From positions 138,112-194,130 of the forward strand of contig NZ_LN889803.1 of assembly GCF_900009145.1 (NCBI RefSeq): 56,019 bases of DNA, read 5' to 3'. The position numbers were made by a program, and so were the translations under genes. The notes under the pieces are model-generated. The model saw only the letters and a program-made list of their open reading frames with translations, ran no database searches and was not told where the DNA came from. The stretch is from Planktothrix tepida PCC 9214. Its GTDB lineage: Bacteria; Cyanobacteriota; Cyanobacteriia; Cyanobacteriales; Microcoleaceae. This document shows positions 27,412-36,604 of the stretch, piece by piece. The first letter of the stretch is position 1. Each line of letters opens with the position of its first letter.

Positions 27412-29418
27412 ATGACGCAAACTGCTATTCCCGTTGGGACAATTCTGCAAAACCGCTACCGCTTGATTGGTGTTTTAGGCCAGGGGGGGTTTGGTCGTAC
27501 CTATTTAGCCGAAGATCAAGGACGATTTAACGAGCGCTGCGCCTTAAAAGAATTTATTCCCGTCCAAACCGGAACCTACGCCCTACAAAAATCTAAAGAA
27601 CTGTTTCGGCGGGAAGCCCAAATTCTCTACCAAATTCATCATGCTCAAATTCCTCAGTTTGGGGCGGTTTTTGAAGAAAATCAACGGTTATTTTTAGTTC
27701 AAGATTATGTAGAAGGGAAAACCTATCACGCTTTATTAATGGAGCGGAAAAAAGCAGCACCTGGTTTTCCTCAAACCTTTACGGAAGCTGAAATAGTGCT
27801 GTTTTTACGGCAAATGTTGCCCGTTTTAGCTCATATTCATAGTTTAGGAATTATTCATCGAGATATTTCCCCGGATAATATTATTTTACGTCATCGAGAT
27901 CAACTGCCTATATTAATTGATTTTGGGGTGGTGATTGAAATTGCAACTCGCATCAATACCCCTGATTTAACCTTACCTCCGGCTACTCGCGTCGGAAAAT
28001 TAGGGTATGCTCCTTTTGAACAAATTCAAACGGGACAAGCTTTTCCCAGTAGTGATTTATATGCTTTAGCGGTAACGGCTATTGTTTTATTAACGGGTCA
28101 AGAACCGCAATATTTACTCGACCAAACCGCTTTATCTTGGAATTGGCAACCTTATAGTAATGTCAGTCCGAATTTCGCTCAAATTATTAATCGAATGTTG
28201 AGTCGGCAACCGAGCGATCGCTATCCATCGGCTCAGGACGTTGAACAAGCGTTACAAACCCTGAATCAACCTTTGAGTTTTCCCCCCACTCAAACTCTAC
28301 CGATTCCCGTTCCTTCCCCCACACCCCAACCCCCAGACCCGAATTTTTCTCAACTCCCCACCCTAGCGGTTGGACGACCCTTAGTTACTCAACAAGGTCA
28401 ACAGCAAGCCCAGAACAATAATAGTCCCGTTGTTCCGCCTCCGACCCCTTCCCTATCTCCTAATCCTGATCCGATTCTCTCAAGCCCTCAATCCCTTTGG
28501 GATAAACCCATCACCGTGATTATAGCGGGTGTTTTAGTGGCTTGTTTAGCAGCTTGGGGATCTTGGGCTTTAGTTAAAGGATTCCTGAAAATTACTGACC
28601 GCAAACCCGAAGAACCCCCCTCCCAGGTCAATCCTCCCCTGGCTAGTCCCTCAAATCCTATACCGTCCCTACCCTTACCTAATTTAACCCCGAACCCCAC
28701 CCCATCGAATCCAGCATTGATTCCTTCTCCGGTTGTACCCACCCCCACTACAAAGCGCTTGAATTTAGTGGTGGGAGAACCAACGGTCGTTGAAGGTAAT
28801 CTGAAAGCCAATCAAGCCGCTAACTATGTGGTTCCGGCTGAAGCTGGACAACAGTTTTATGCCTCCGTCAGTGGGGAAGGAGTCTTATTAACCTTACTTG
28901 GCCCGGATCAACAACCGATTAATCAGGGAGAAGCGGTCTCTTTGTGGCAAGGAACTTTACCTTCCACCGGGGACTATACCGTAATTCTCAATCCTATTCC
29001 TGGGCTACCCGAAAGTAACTATAAGTTAGACCTGACGTTAATTAATACCCTTTCCCCCATTACGCCTTCAGAACCTCAACCGGAACCTACCCCCCTTCGT
29101 GAACCGGAACCTACCCCCCTTCGTGAACCGGAACCCAGCCCTCAACCAACCTTTGCACCTGCGCCAGCCCCAGCCCCTGTTCCAGCACCGGAGCCAGCCC
29201 CGACACCAGCACCGACCCCGCCTCCGACACCTGCTCCTACCCCGCCTCCGACACCTGCTCCTACCCCGGAACCCGCCCCAATTCCAGCGCCAGAACCGAC
29301 TCCAGCACCGCCCTTGGAACCGAGTCCCACACCAGAACCGACTCCAGAGCCAGTCCCAGAATCTACTCCCCTTCCTTCCCCAGAGTCTCAACCTATTACT
29401 ACACCTAAGTTGGAATGA
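27412..29418 (+). CDS. membrane-anchored serine/threonine protein kinase
   Basis: This 668-residue protein has a Hanks-type kinase domain at about residues 16-285. It includes the glycine loop LGQGGFGRTYLAED, Lys46 in ALKEF, HRD at 149-151 and DFG at 170-172. A Pro/Gln-rich linker leads to one transmembrane helix (about 366-391). The outer part holds a small beta domain (about 443-538) resembling the bacterial pre-peptidase C-terminal fold. It ends in a long Pro/Glu/Ala/Thr tail (about 545-668) with 24-bp duplications in the DNA. The topology suggests a cytoplasmic kinase with an extracytoplasmic sensor or wall-contacting arm. The signal and targets are unknown. Confidence 0.93.
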   Translation: MTQTAIPVGTILQNRYRLIGVLGQGGFGRTYLAEDQGRFNERCALKEFIPVQTGTYALQKSKELFRREAQILYQIHHAQIPQFGAVFEENQRLFLVQDYVEGKTYHALLMERKKAAPGFPQTFTEAEIVLFLRQMLPVLAHIHSLGIIHRDISPDNIILRHRDQLPILIDFGVVIEIATRINTPDLTLPPATRVGKLGYAPFEQIQTGQAFPSSDLYALAVTAIVLLTGQEPQYLLDQTALSWNWQPYSNVSPNFAQIINRMLSRQPSDRYPSAQDVEQALQTLNQPLSFPPTQTLPIPVPSPTPQPPDPNFSQLPTLAVGRPLVTQQGQQQAQNNNSPVVPPPTPSLSPNPDPILSSPQSLWDKPITVIIAGVLVACLAAWGSWALVKGFLKITDRKPEEPPSQVNPPLASPSNPIPSLPLPNLTPNPTPSNPALIPSPVVPTPTTKRLNLVVGEPTVVEGNLKANQAANYVVPAEAGQQFYASVSGEGVLLTLLGPDQQPINQGEAVSLWQGTLPSTGDYTVILNPIPGLPESNYKLDLTLINTLSPITPSEPQPEPTPLREPEPTPLREPEPSPQPTFAPAPAPAPVPAPEPAPTPAPTPPPTPAPTPPPTPAPTPEPAPIPAPEPTPAPPLEPSPTPEPTPEPVPESTPLPSPESQPITTPKLE

Positions 29419-29424
29419 AATTTA

Positions 29425-29490
29425 TAGCAGGGAACAGGGAATAGGGAACAGGGAACAGGGAATGAGTTTGCTGGATTTAGAAGTGTCCTA
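29425..29490. repeat. dispersed repeat with GGGAACA heptamers, copy 1
   Basis: It starts TATAGCAGGGAACAGGGAA and has further GGGAACA/GGGAATA units. It ends in a 20-nt block (CTGGATTTAGAAGTGTCCTA, 29471-29490) that recurs exactly at 31336-31355 behind another heptamer run. The two copies flank menE and the DoxX gene. Confidence 0.8.
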
Positions 29491-29497
29491 GTTTAAT

Positions 29498-30871
29498 ATG
29501 GATTTTATTGATAAAATCAAAAGCCAAAATCAGGTTAATTTAGAGCAGAAAGAATTTTTAATAGATCTTTCTAAAACTTATTTGCAAGAGATTAATCACT
29601 GGGAAAAATTAAATAAAAATTATCCTAAAATACTAATATCAGAATCTGACCCTATTTTATTTTTAGCGGCTTTTGTAGCTGCGGTGACAGCAAAATGTCC
29701 TGTGTTTTTAGGTAATCCTCAATGGGGAAAAGAAGAATGGAATCAAGTTTATGAATTAGTTAAACCTAATTTATTAATATCTCAAGGTCGAATTTTAGAT
29801 TATCAAAATTCTGCCCCTAAGAATCATGAATTGCTTCAAAATTTGATTATGATTCCCACGGGAGGAACTTCGGGAAATATTAAGTTTGCTGTTCATACTT
29901 GGGATACTTTAACGGCTTCAGTTTTAGGCGTTCAACAATATTTTCAAACCCCTGCTATTCATTCTTTTTGTACGTTACCCCTTTATCATGTTAGTGGATT
30001 AATGCAGTGGATGCGATCGCTTTTAACCGATGGACAATTCATCATCACATCCTTTAAAACGGTAGAAACAGAAGACTGGATTAATTTTAATCCTCATCAC
30101 TTTTTTATTTCCTTAGTTCCCACCCAATTACATCGCTTATTACAACAACCCTCCTTAACAAATTGGTTATCTCAATTTCAGATAGTCTTATTAGGAGGAG
30201 CCCCCCCTTGGTTAGACTTATTAGAACAAAGTCGTTTTTATCAAATTCCTCTGGCGTTAACCTATGGAATGACAGAAACTGCTTCTCAAATTGTTACCTT
30301 AAAACCCTCGGATTTTTTACGGGGAAATAATAGCTGTGGAAAGGTTTTACCCCATGCTAAAATTAAAATCCAGGATCAAAATGGAGCCGAATTAAAAACG
30401 AATCAACCCGGACTGATTACAATTGAAGCGGATTCCTTAATGTTAGGATATTATCAAGAGAATTTTGATCCTCAAATGCGGATTAATAGTTTTATACCTG
30501 ATGATTTAGGTTATTGGGATGAACAGGGATATTTAACATTAGTAGGAAGACAGAGTAATAAAATTATTACTGGGGGAGAAAATGTATTTCCCGCAGAAGT
30601 AGAAGCGGTTATTCTTTCTACGGGTTTAGTTCAGGATATTTGTGTAATAGGGAAACCGGATCAATACTGGGGCGAAATTGTGGTTGCGGTCTATGTTCCG
30701 GGTTTTAAACAGGTGTCTCTGATGGAATTACAACAGGCAATGCTCGGAAAATTATCCAAGTTTAAACATCCTAAATTGTGGATTCCTTTAGAACAGTTAC
30801 CTCGTAATTTCCAAGGAAAATTAAATCAAAAACTCCTGCGAGAATTCGTTATGGATTATCAGGATCAGTAA
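29498..30871 (+). CDS. menE: o-succinylbenzoate-CoA ligase
   Basis: This 457-residue AMP-forming ligase shows the nucleotide motif IPTGGTSGNIKFAVH, the substrate/AMP motif YGMTETASQ, the hinge region DDLGYWDEQGYLTLVGRQSNKI and the C-terminal catalytic Lys region NFQGKLNQK. It activates o-succinylbenzoate with CoA in phylloquinone (photosystem I quinone) synthesis. Identification as MenE rather than another acyl-CoA ligase rests on its nearness to menA and menF and on its short length. Its last 23 bp overlap the convergent DoxX gene. Confidence 0.88.
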   Translation: MDFIDKIKSQNQVNLEQKEFLIDLSKTYLQEINHWEKLNKNYPKILISESDPILFLAAFVAAVTAKCPVFLGNPQWGKEEWNQVYELVKPNLLISQGRILDYQNSAPKNHELLQNLIMIPTGGTSGNIKFAVHTWDTLTASVLGVQQYFQTPAIHSFCTLPLYHVSGLMQWMRSLLTDGQFIITSFKTVETEDWINFNPHHFFISLVPTQLHRLLQQPSLTNWLSQFQIVLLGGAPPWLDLLEQSRFYQIPLALTYGMTETASQIVTLKPSDFLRGNNSCGKVLPHAKIKIQDQNGAELKTNQPGLITIEADSLMLGYYQENFDPQMRINSFIPDDLGYWDEQGYLTLVGRQSNKIITGGENVFPAEVEAVILSTGLVQDICVIGKPDQYWGEIVVAVYVPGFKQVSLMELQQAMLGKLSKFKHPKLWIPLEQLPRNFQGKLNQKLLREFVMDYQDQ

Positions 30872-31265
30872 AGTCAGTATTACTCATCGTAATATGTTCA
30901 TCAACACTTACTGGCCCTGCTCCAAAATAGGTAATCATCAGTAACCCACCCATAATTGATAAATTTTTGAAGAAATCAATTTTTTCTGAAGGGATATCCC
31001 AAAAATTATGAAAGACGAAGGTTGCTGGAATTAAGAATAGAATTAAAAGCCAAGCCCCTAAACGGGTTTTATACCCGACCACTAACGATAATCCTCCGAC
31101 AATTTCGACAATAATGGTTCCTACTAATAATACCCCCGCAAACGGTAAACCTTTTTCTGTCATCATTGTTTGAGTATTGGCAAAATCAAAGATTTTATTA
31201 ACCGCAGCGTGAATGAAAATTGTTGCTAAAAATGTCCGTCCTATTAACGGAATAAACTGCATCAT
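30849..31265 (-). CDS. DoxX family membrane protein
   Basis: The 138-residue protein has four predicted transmembrane helices. It contains the DoxX pattern: FIPLIGRTFLATIFIHAAVNKI at the start, KGLPFAGVLLVGTIIVEIVGG in the middle and GGLLMITYFGAGPVS near the end. DoxX proteins are small quinone-related or thiosulfate-oxidation membrane proteins with poorly defined roles. It is convergent with menE, and the two stop codons overlap by 23 bp. Confidence 0.85.
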   Translation of the reverse strand: MMQFIPLIGRTFLATIFIHAAVNKIFDFANTQTMMTEKGLPFAGVLLVGTIIVEIVGGLSLVVGYKTRLGAWLLILFLIPATFVFHNFWDIPSEKIDFFKNLSIMGGLLMITYFGAGPVSVDEHITMSNTDFTDPDNP

Positions 31266-31279
31266 TATTGAACCTCTTT

Positions 31280-31355
31280 TTATAGTAGGGAACGGGGAAC
31301 AGGGAACAGGGAAAAGTAAGTCATGAATAAGCTTACTGGATTTAGAAGTGTCCTA
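31280..31355. repeat. dispersed repeat with GGGAACA heptamers, copy 2
   Basis: It shares TATAG(C/T)AGGGAAC, heptamer units and the exact 20-nt end block CTGGATTTAGAAGTGTCCTA with the copy at 29425-29490. The middle differs by an insertion (GTAAGTCATGAATAAGC). Confidence 0.8.
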
Positions 31356-31396
31356 ACTGTAATGCGTAGTGGTGGTGTATAACCTGGAAATTTTTC

Positions 31397-31415
31397 TGGT
31401 GGGCTTTGCCCACCA
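31397..31415 (-). terminator. hairpin downstream of menA
   Basis: A perfect 8-bp stem (TGGTGGGC/GCCCACCA) with a 3-nt loop lies 29 bp after the menA stop on the minus strand. No T-run follows, so it could equally be a small dispersed hairpin. The core GGGCTTTGCCC is also present at 34216. Confidence 0.5.
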
Positions 31416-31443
31416 AATCAATAAATAACAAAAGGGTGTTCAT

Positions 31444-32343
31444 TTAATGTAAAATTAACCCTACCCCTAAGAATAAGCTACTCCAAAATTGTAGAGAAAT
31501 CGCAATAAATTTGCAATTGCTGACTAAGTTAGGCTGGTTATGATATTGACTGACATGACGGCAGAGTTTTATAGCAGAGGGAATTCCAACAAAGCTGAGT
31601 AACGTCCAAATGGGTAAAATTCCAAATAGCACTAATCCCCCAGTTAACAAAAAAATGCTTCCACAAACCCAAGGTAAAAGTTTTGCACCTCGTTCTGTTC
31701 CTAAACGCACAATGGGAGACTTTTTACCCGCCGCAATATCATCATCAACTTGATGAAAATGGGAACAAAATAAAACTAAGGTGATCGGAATTCCGACAAT
31801 AATTGATGTCGCTAAACAAACCCATGACCAGCTTTGGGTTTGACTATAATAGGCTGCGGAAACCCCCAAGGGCCCAAAAGCAAAAAAACATAAAAATTCT
31901 CCTAATCCTTGATATCCTAACCGAAAGGGAGGCCCTTGATATAAATACCCCAACCCACAACACAGGAGAATTAATCCTAAAACGGTTAAATCCTTTTGCC
32001 ACCAACAAATTGCTAATAATCCTAAAAGAGCTAAAGCTAAACAACCATTCCCAATAGCAAGAATAAATAATTTATTTCCGGTTAAATTGACTAAAGAATG
32101 ATGCTTATTTTTATCAATTCCTGTTTCTGAATCAAAGACATCATTCAAAAGGTTTTCCCAGGCTAAAATTAAAATAGCAGCCGTGATAAACGTGGTAAAA
32201 ATTTTCCAATTGAGGGTAGACGTTTCAAAGACGGCAACGGCAGTGCCAACCCAAATTGGCATAATGGCCACACTATACATCGGCGGCTTAATCGCCGCTA
32301 ACCATAATTTATTTTTTGAGGCTGCAATCAGTTCTGTGGTCAT
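31444..32343 (-). CDS. menA: 1,4-dihydroxy-2-naphthoate phytyltransferase
   Basis: The 299-residue UbiA-family membrane prenyltransferase has eight to nine hydrophobic helices. The first Asp-rich motif is NDVFDSETGIDKNK (about 66-79) and the second lies around HFHQVDDDIAAGKKSPIVRLG. It joins a phytyl chain to dihydroxynaphthoate in phylloquinone synthesis in cyanobacteria. It begins after a short basic N-terminus (MTTELIAASKNKLWLAAIKPP). It is divergent from menF with a 325-bp shared upstream region, a common arrangement for this pathway. Confidence 0.93.
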   Translation of the reverse strand: MTTELIAASKNKLWLAAIKPPMYSVAIMPIWVGTAVAVFETSTLNWKIFTTFITAAILILAWENLLNDVFDSETGIDKNKHHSLVNLTGNKLFILAIGNGCLALALLGLLAICWWQKDLTVLGLILLCCGLGYLYQGPPFRLGYQGLGEFLCFFAFGPLGVSAAYYSQTQSWSWVCLATSIIVGIPITLVLFCSHFHQVDDDIAAGKKSPIVRLGTERGAKLLPWVCGSIFLLTGGLVLFGILPIWTLLSFVGIPSAIKLCRHVSQYHNQPNLVSNCKFIAISLQFWSSLFLGVGLILH

Positions 32344-32668
32344 AGCAGGAAGATTTTAAACGATGAAATGCTATCGTCCCATAACAATAACTGATCAGGG
32401 TAGAGAACTTCAAACAGGGGGTGTAGGGGAACAGGGGAGGCACAGGAGACCGGGAGTGGGGTGCAGGGGGAGGAAATAATTAGCTTCTGACTTCTGAGAC
32501 CTGCTATATAAACTTTTTTTACAGACTGAAGGGAAGATTTTTCCAAGAGAGATTATGAATAAAGGGTAAATCGCGCTGAAAGTCGTTAAGTTATATTACG
32601 ATAATCAAAGTTAACGATTTTTCGGTAATACTTTTCCCTGTTCTAACCTTTTCTTGTTCGTTTTTTAT
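32344..32668. other. 325-bp divergent menA-menF promoter region
   Basis: No gene is supported. The region contains a G-rich repeat-like patch (about 32416-32470, with GGGGAACAGGGGAGG) and AT-rich sequence before menF. The patch resembles the GGGAACA heptamer family. Confidence 0.45.
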
Positions 32669-34150
32669 ATGCCAGTTTTTCCTTCTGCAACCCCGTTATT
32701 GCAAGATCGCCAAGAACTGCATCGTTTTTTGTTAGAGTTTCAGCATCATGGATTACAGGATTACCAGACTAAAATTCTCAGTATTGCTCATGAAATTCAA
32801 TGGATTGATCCGTTAGCAGTTTTACAGGAGTTTTATCATCCTAATTTAATTCATTTTTATTTTGAGAAACCTCAAATTGAGGAATCCTTTGTTGCGGTTG
32901 ATACGGCTATAAAGTTCACCACAGGAGGAAAAAATCGGTTTTTAGAAGCTCAAAACTTTATTCAGTCTTGTTTAGATAAAACTGTTATTATTGGTTCTAA
33001 AAACAGTAATTTACCTAAACCTTATTTTTGTTGTAGTTTTACTTTTTTTGATCAACATTTTAATTCTAATTTATCGGTGGACTCTTTACCGGATTCTTCA
33101 ATTCATCAAGAACGAGTTTATTTTCCGCCAACTACCATATTTCTACCGAAATGGCAAGTGATTCGCAAAAAGAATCGCTGCATTTTAATTGTTAATATTG
33201 TTTTAAAGAAAAACTCTAAAATCGAAAATATTTTGAGTGATGTTTGGTATAAAAGTCAACAAATTAATGCGTTAGAAAAAACCTCAATTCTCTCGGTCGC
33301 CTGTGAAAATTCTAGTTTATTATTAACAAAACAAGTAGAAACTGACCCCAAACCTTATTTACAGTTTAAACAGTCTGTGAATTCCGCTTTAGATTTAATT
33401 CAAGCTAAATCTTTAAAGAAATTGGTGCTTTCTCAACCCATTGATGTGGTTTCTAAAAAACCGTTTAATTTGATTCATTCTTTAAATAATTTACGATTTT
33501 TGTACCCAGATTGTTATATCTTTTCAACGGGAAATGGCAAGGGTCAACAATTTATTGGTGCGAGTCCAGAACGGTTAATTAGTTTAAAAAATCAGGAGTT
33601 AATTACCGATGCCTTGGCGGGTTCAGCCCCCCGTGGCAAAACGCCTTTAGAAGATGTTAATTTAGGTCAAGAATTACTGAATAGTGAAAAAAATCTGCGT
33701 GAGCATCAAGTGGTGGTAGATTTTATTGTTGAACGGTTATTAAATTTAGGGTTAACTCCGAATTTAACGGGTTTACCTTGTTTAAGACAACTCACTAATA
33801 TTCAACACCTATGGACACCGATTCAATGTCAAGTTTCTAGCCAGATTCATCTGTTAGAAATCTTAGCCCAATTGCACCCGACTCCGGCTGTGGCGGGAAC
33901 CCCTAGAGATATTGCTCAACAACAAATCCATCATTATGAAGCTTTTGATCGCTCCCTTTATGCGGCTCCCATTGGTTGGATTGATCATCAAGGAAATGGA
34001 GAATTTGTTGTCGGAATTCGTTCTGCTTTATTAGATGGAAATCGTGCTAGACTTTATGCAGGAGCCGGAATTGTGGCGGGGTCAGAACCGGAAAAAGAAC
34101 TCGCTGAAATTCAATTAAAATTACAAGCTTTATTACGAGCATTAGTGTAA
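32669..34150 (+). CDS. menF: isochorismate synthase
   Basis: From ATG the protein has 493 residues. A TTG 15 bp upstream would add five and is less likely. The C-terminal chorismate-binding domain is clear: LVLSQPIDVVSKKPF, FIGASPERLISL, ALAGSAPRGKTPLED, HPTPAVAGTPRDIA, GWIDHQGNGEFVVGIRSAL and YAGAGIVAGSEPEKE. It converts chorismate to isochorismate, the first committed step of phylloquinone synthesis. Absence of an anthranilate-synthase N-terminal feedback motif, and the neighbouring menA and menE, favour MenF over TrpE or EntC. Confidence 0.92.
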   Translation: MPVFPSATPLLQDRQELHRFLLEFQHHGLQDYQTKILSIAHEIQWIDPLAVLQEFYHPNLIHFYFEKPQIEESFVAVDTAIKFTTGGKNRFLEAQNFIQSCLDKTVIIGSKNSNLPKPYFCCSFTFFDQHFNSNLSVDSLPDSSIHQERVYFPPTTIFLPKWQVIRKKNRCILIVNIVLKKNSKIENILSDVWYKSQQINALEKTSILSVACENSSLLLTKQVETDPKPYLQFKQSVNSALDLIQAKSLKKLVLSQPIDVVSKKPFNLIHSLNNLRFLYPDCYIFSTGNGKGQQFIGASPERLISLKNQELITDALAGSAPRGKTPLEDVNLGQELLNSEKNLREHQVVVDFIVERLLNLGLTPNLTGLPCLRQLTNIQHLWTPIQCQVSSQIHLLEILAQLHPTPAVAGTPRDIAQQQIHHYEAFDRSLYAAPIGWIDHQGNGEFVVGIRSALLDGNRARLYAGAGIVAGSEPEKELAEIQLKLQALLRALV

Positions 34151-34151
34151 A

Positions 34152-34193
34152 AAGGGAACAGGGAACAGAAGGGAAAAGGAAATAGGGAATAGA
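34152..34193. repeat. degenerate GGGAACA heptamer run
   Basis: Units GGGAACA, GGGAAAA and GGGAATA occur directly after the menF stop codon. This is the same family as 29425, 31280, 36539 and 45994. Confidence 0.75.
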
Positions 34194-34207
34194 GGGCAAG
34201 AAAAAGT

Positions 34208-34235
34208 GTAGGTTTGGGCTTTGCCCGCCCCCTAC
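34208..34235. terminator. hairpin between menF and thiL
   Basis: An imperfect inverted repeat pairs GTAGG with CCTAC and GGGC with GCCC. It may end menF transcription or be one of the dispersed GTAGGGGCG-type hairpins. No TPP riboswitch is seen before thiL. Confidence 0.4.
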
Positions 34236-34260
34236 GACTGTTAACCAACAACAAATAATA

Positions 34261-35262
34261 ATGTTAGTTAAAGAGATTGGAGAACAAGGTTTATTGGCAA
34301 TTGTGCAGCGTTTTTGTCCTCCCGAAATGGTCGGGGATGATGCGGCGATTTTGTCGGTTCCTAGGGATGAATCTTTAGTCATTACAACGGATATGTTAGT
34401 GGATAACGTGCATTTTAGCGATCGCACCACATCCCCCTTTGATGTTGGATGGCGGTCAGCCACCGTTAATTTATCCGATCTCGCCGCCATGGGTGCGTTT
34501 CCATTAGGAATTACTGTCGCATTAGGAATAACAGGTGATCAACCCGTTGCATGGGTGGAACAACTTTATCAAGGATTAACAACCTGTTTAAATCAGTACA
34601 ATACCCCAATTATGGGCGGTGATATTTGCCGATCTTCTGTCACTTGTATTTCCATTACCGCTTTTGGAAGTGTTAACCCAGATTTAGCCATTAAGCGTTC
34701 TGTCGCACGCCCAGGGGATGTAATTGTGGTTACGGGATATCATGGGGATTCACGAGGCGGATTAGAATTACTGTTACATCCCGAATTACAAACCCAATTA
34801 ACGGCTAATCAACGATTATCTTTAATCCAAGCCCATCAACGCCCTCAACCCCGCTTGGATGTTTTACCGAAATTGCAAACCCTGTTAGCCTCCCAACCGT
34901 CCACTGCTATTGCTGGAATGGATAGTAGCGATGGACTCGCCGATGCCATTGTCCAAATTTGTCGTGCCAGTCAAGTCGGAGCTCAGGTACAACGTTGTCA
35001 AATTCCGATATCCGAAGCTTTACAAACCTTGCTTCCCCCTCAACAAGCCTTAGAATGGCCATTATATGGGGGTGAAGACTTTCAACTGGTGTTATGTCTT
35101 CCGGGCGATTTAGCTCAACTTTTAGTTCAACAGTTAGGGACAGCAGCCTCAATCATTGGTGAAATTACATCCCACCCCAATATCTTATTAATTGATGATG
35201 CTGAACCCTCAACGGTAGAAGAACTTTCCCTCAGTAGAGGATTTCAGCACTTTTTATCATAA
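34261..35262 (+). CDS. thiL: thiamine-monophosphate kinase
   Basis: The 333-residue protein carries the ThiL/PurM-like pattern: GDDAAIL near residue 24, TTDMLVDNVHF (metal/ATP loop), GWRSATVNLSDLAAMGAFP, MGGDICRS, GMDSSDGLADA and the end motif GGEDFQLVLCLP. It phosphorylates thiamine monophosphate to the active cofactor thiamine diphosphate. Length is standard. It follows menF on the same strand with a 110-bp gap containing a heptamer run and a hairpin, so it is probably a separate unit. Confidence 0.96.
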   Translation: MLVKEIGEQGLLAIVQRFCPPEMVGDDAAILSVPRDESLVITTDMLVDNVHFSDRTTSPFDVGWRSATVNLSDLAAMGAFPLGITVALGITGDQPVAWVEQLYQGLTTCLNQYNTPIMGGDICRSSVTCISITAFGSVNPDLAIKRSVARPGDVIVVTGYHGDSRGGLELLLHPELQTQLTANQRLSLIQAHQRPQPRLDVLPKLQTLLASQPSTAIAGMDSSDGLADAIVQICRASQVGAQVQRCQIPISEALQTLLPPQQALEWPLYGGEDFQLVLCLPGDLAQLLVQQLGTAASIIGEITSHPNILLIDDAEPSTVEELSLSRGFQHFLS

Positions 35263-35266
35263 CCGT

Positions 35267-35307
35267 GAGTTATGAATTATTAATTTTAAATTAAATATTC
35301 ATAACTC
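35267..35307. terminator. bidirectional terminator between thiL and gap2
   Basis: A perfect 11-bp stem (GAGTTATGAAT/ATTCATAACTC) with a 19-nt AT-rich loop lies just after the thiL stop, in the space between the convergent thiL and gap2 genes. Confidence 0.6.
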
Positions 35308-35409
35308 GAAGCCATCATCAGCCAAACTGAAATCGGAGTAGGGCGTTTTAAGTTTGAGCATCCCAACGGTCGCCACCAACGAAAAACGCTGCCTCTCTCC
35401 TGATTCAAT

Positions 35410-36426
35410 CTATTTCCAATTTGTAGCCACTAATTCGGCTAAATCAACCACCCGTTGGCTATAACCCCATTCGTTGTCATACCAAGCCACGACTTTCACC
35501 ATGTCGCCACCCATAACCATCGTTAAGCTGGCATCCACAATAGAAGAAGCGTCATGTCCCTTGTAGTCAGAAGACACCAACGGCAGATCGCTGTATTCCA
35601 GAATCCCCTTCATATTACCTTCGGCTGCTTCTTGGAGAGCTTGGTTGACTTCTTCGACGAAGGTTTTCTTCTCCACCTGTACCACTAAATCCACAATGGA
35701 GACGTTAGGGGTAGGAACTCGGAAAGCAATCCCGTTGAGTTTTCCTTTTAATTCAGGAATCACTAAAGCAACGGCTTTCGCAGCACCCGTAGAAGTCGGA
35801 ACAATATTCACCGCAGCGGCTCTGGCCCGACGCACATCCCGGTGACTGGCATCTAACAGACGCTGATCTCCAGTGTAACTGTGGGTTGTGGTCATCGTTC
35901 CTTTGACAATGCCGAATTTTTCATGCAGCACTTTAGCAAAAGGAGCTAAACAGTTAGTGGTGCAACTGGCGTTACTGAGAATCCGGTGTTGATCGTGATT
36001 GTAGTCTTGGTGATTCACACCCACCACAAAGGTATCCACGCCATCTCCTTTTCCAGGAGCCGTAATCAGGACTTTTTTAGCCCCAGCCTGAATATGCTTA
36101 GAGGCTCCTTCCTCCGTAATAAATACCCCAGTGGATTCGATAATTAAATCCACACCCCATTCTTGCCAAGGCAAATTCAAGGGATTCCGATCAGACACAC
36201 ATTTAATGGTTTTGCCATTAATAATAATGGAGTTTTCATCGGCTTTGATATCCACGCCTTTGAGCGTCCCCAGCATGGAATCATATTTCAGCAAGTGAGC
36301 ATTGGTGGTGGGATCAGAAGTATCGTTGATTCCCACAAACTCTAAATTGCTATTTTGCCGAGTTAACCAGCAGCGCAAAACGTTACGTCCAATCCGTCCA
36401 AAACCGTTGATTGCGACTTTAATCAC
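35410..36426 (-). CDS. gap2: glyceraldehyde-3-phosphate dehydrogenase, Gap2 (Calvin-cycle) type
   Basis: The product is 338 residues when started at GTG (36426), which gives the usual beginning [16 protein letters not shown] perfect AGGAGG lies 6 bp before that GTG, whereas the ATG at 36456 would add ten unusual residues and put AGGAGG inside the gene. The catalytic Cys155 sits in [12 protein letters not shown] and the Rossmann motif is NGFGRIG. The segment [19 protein letters not shown] is typical of the cyanobacterial Gap2 that uses NADP(H) in carbon fixation, as opposed to glycolytic Gap1. That assignment is by recall of family sequences. Confidence 0.93.
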   Translation of the reverse strand: MIKVAINGFGRIGRNVLRCWLTRQNSNLEFVGINDTSDPTTNAHLLKYDSMLGTLKGVDIKADENSIIINGKTIKCVSDRNPLNLPWQEWGVDLIIESTGVFITEEGASKHIQAGAKKVLITAPGKGDGVDTFVVGVNHQDYNHDQHRILSNASCTTNCLAPFAKVLHEKFGIVKGTMTTTHSYTGDQRLLDASHRDVRRARAAAVNIVPTSTGAAKAVALVIPELKGKLNGIAFRVPTPNVSIVDLVVQVEKKTFVEEVNQALQEAAEGNMKGILEYSDLPLVSSDYKGHDASSIVDASLTMVMGGDMVKVVAWYDNEWGYSQRVVDLAELVATNWK

Positions 36427-36538
36427 CTTGTTCCTCCTAACAATGGCATCGCCCAAACCAGGCTAAAGTTTAACGAGATAGATGTTTCTATTGACCCCAA
36501 TCATACCGTAAAGGCTGTCGCATTCTTCTGTTTTCTAG

Positions 36539-36572
36539 CAGGGAACAGGGAACAGGGAACAGGGAACAGGCA
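36539..36572. repeat. GGGAACA heptamer array
   Basis: Four near-perfect AGGGAAC units lie upstream of gap2 on its promoter side, followed by related GGCAATA units. Confidence 0.85.
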
Positions 36573-36604
36573 ATAGGCAATCTTGCTATAGGCAAGAAAT
36601 AATT

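Noticed and set aside
29068-29391. Antisense ORFs opposite the kinase tail giving Arg/Trp- or Gly/Ala-rich peptides
   Set aside because: They are shadows of the repetitive Pro/Glu codons of the kinase tail and have no homology-like features or ribosome binding site.
34151-34260. TPP riboswitch before thiL
   Set aside because: The spacer is filled by a heptamer run and a small hairpin; the conserved CUGAGA element of TPP riboswitches is absent.
36427-36456. ATG start ten codons upstream for gap2
   Set aside because: AGGAGG would lie inside the coding sequence, and the GTG start gives the family-standard N-terminus [10 protein letters not shown].
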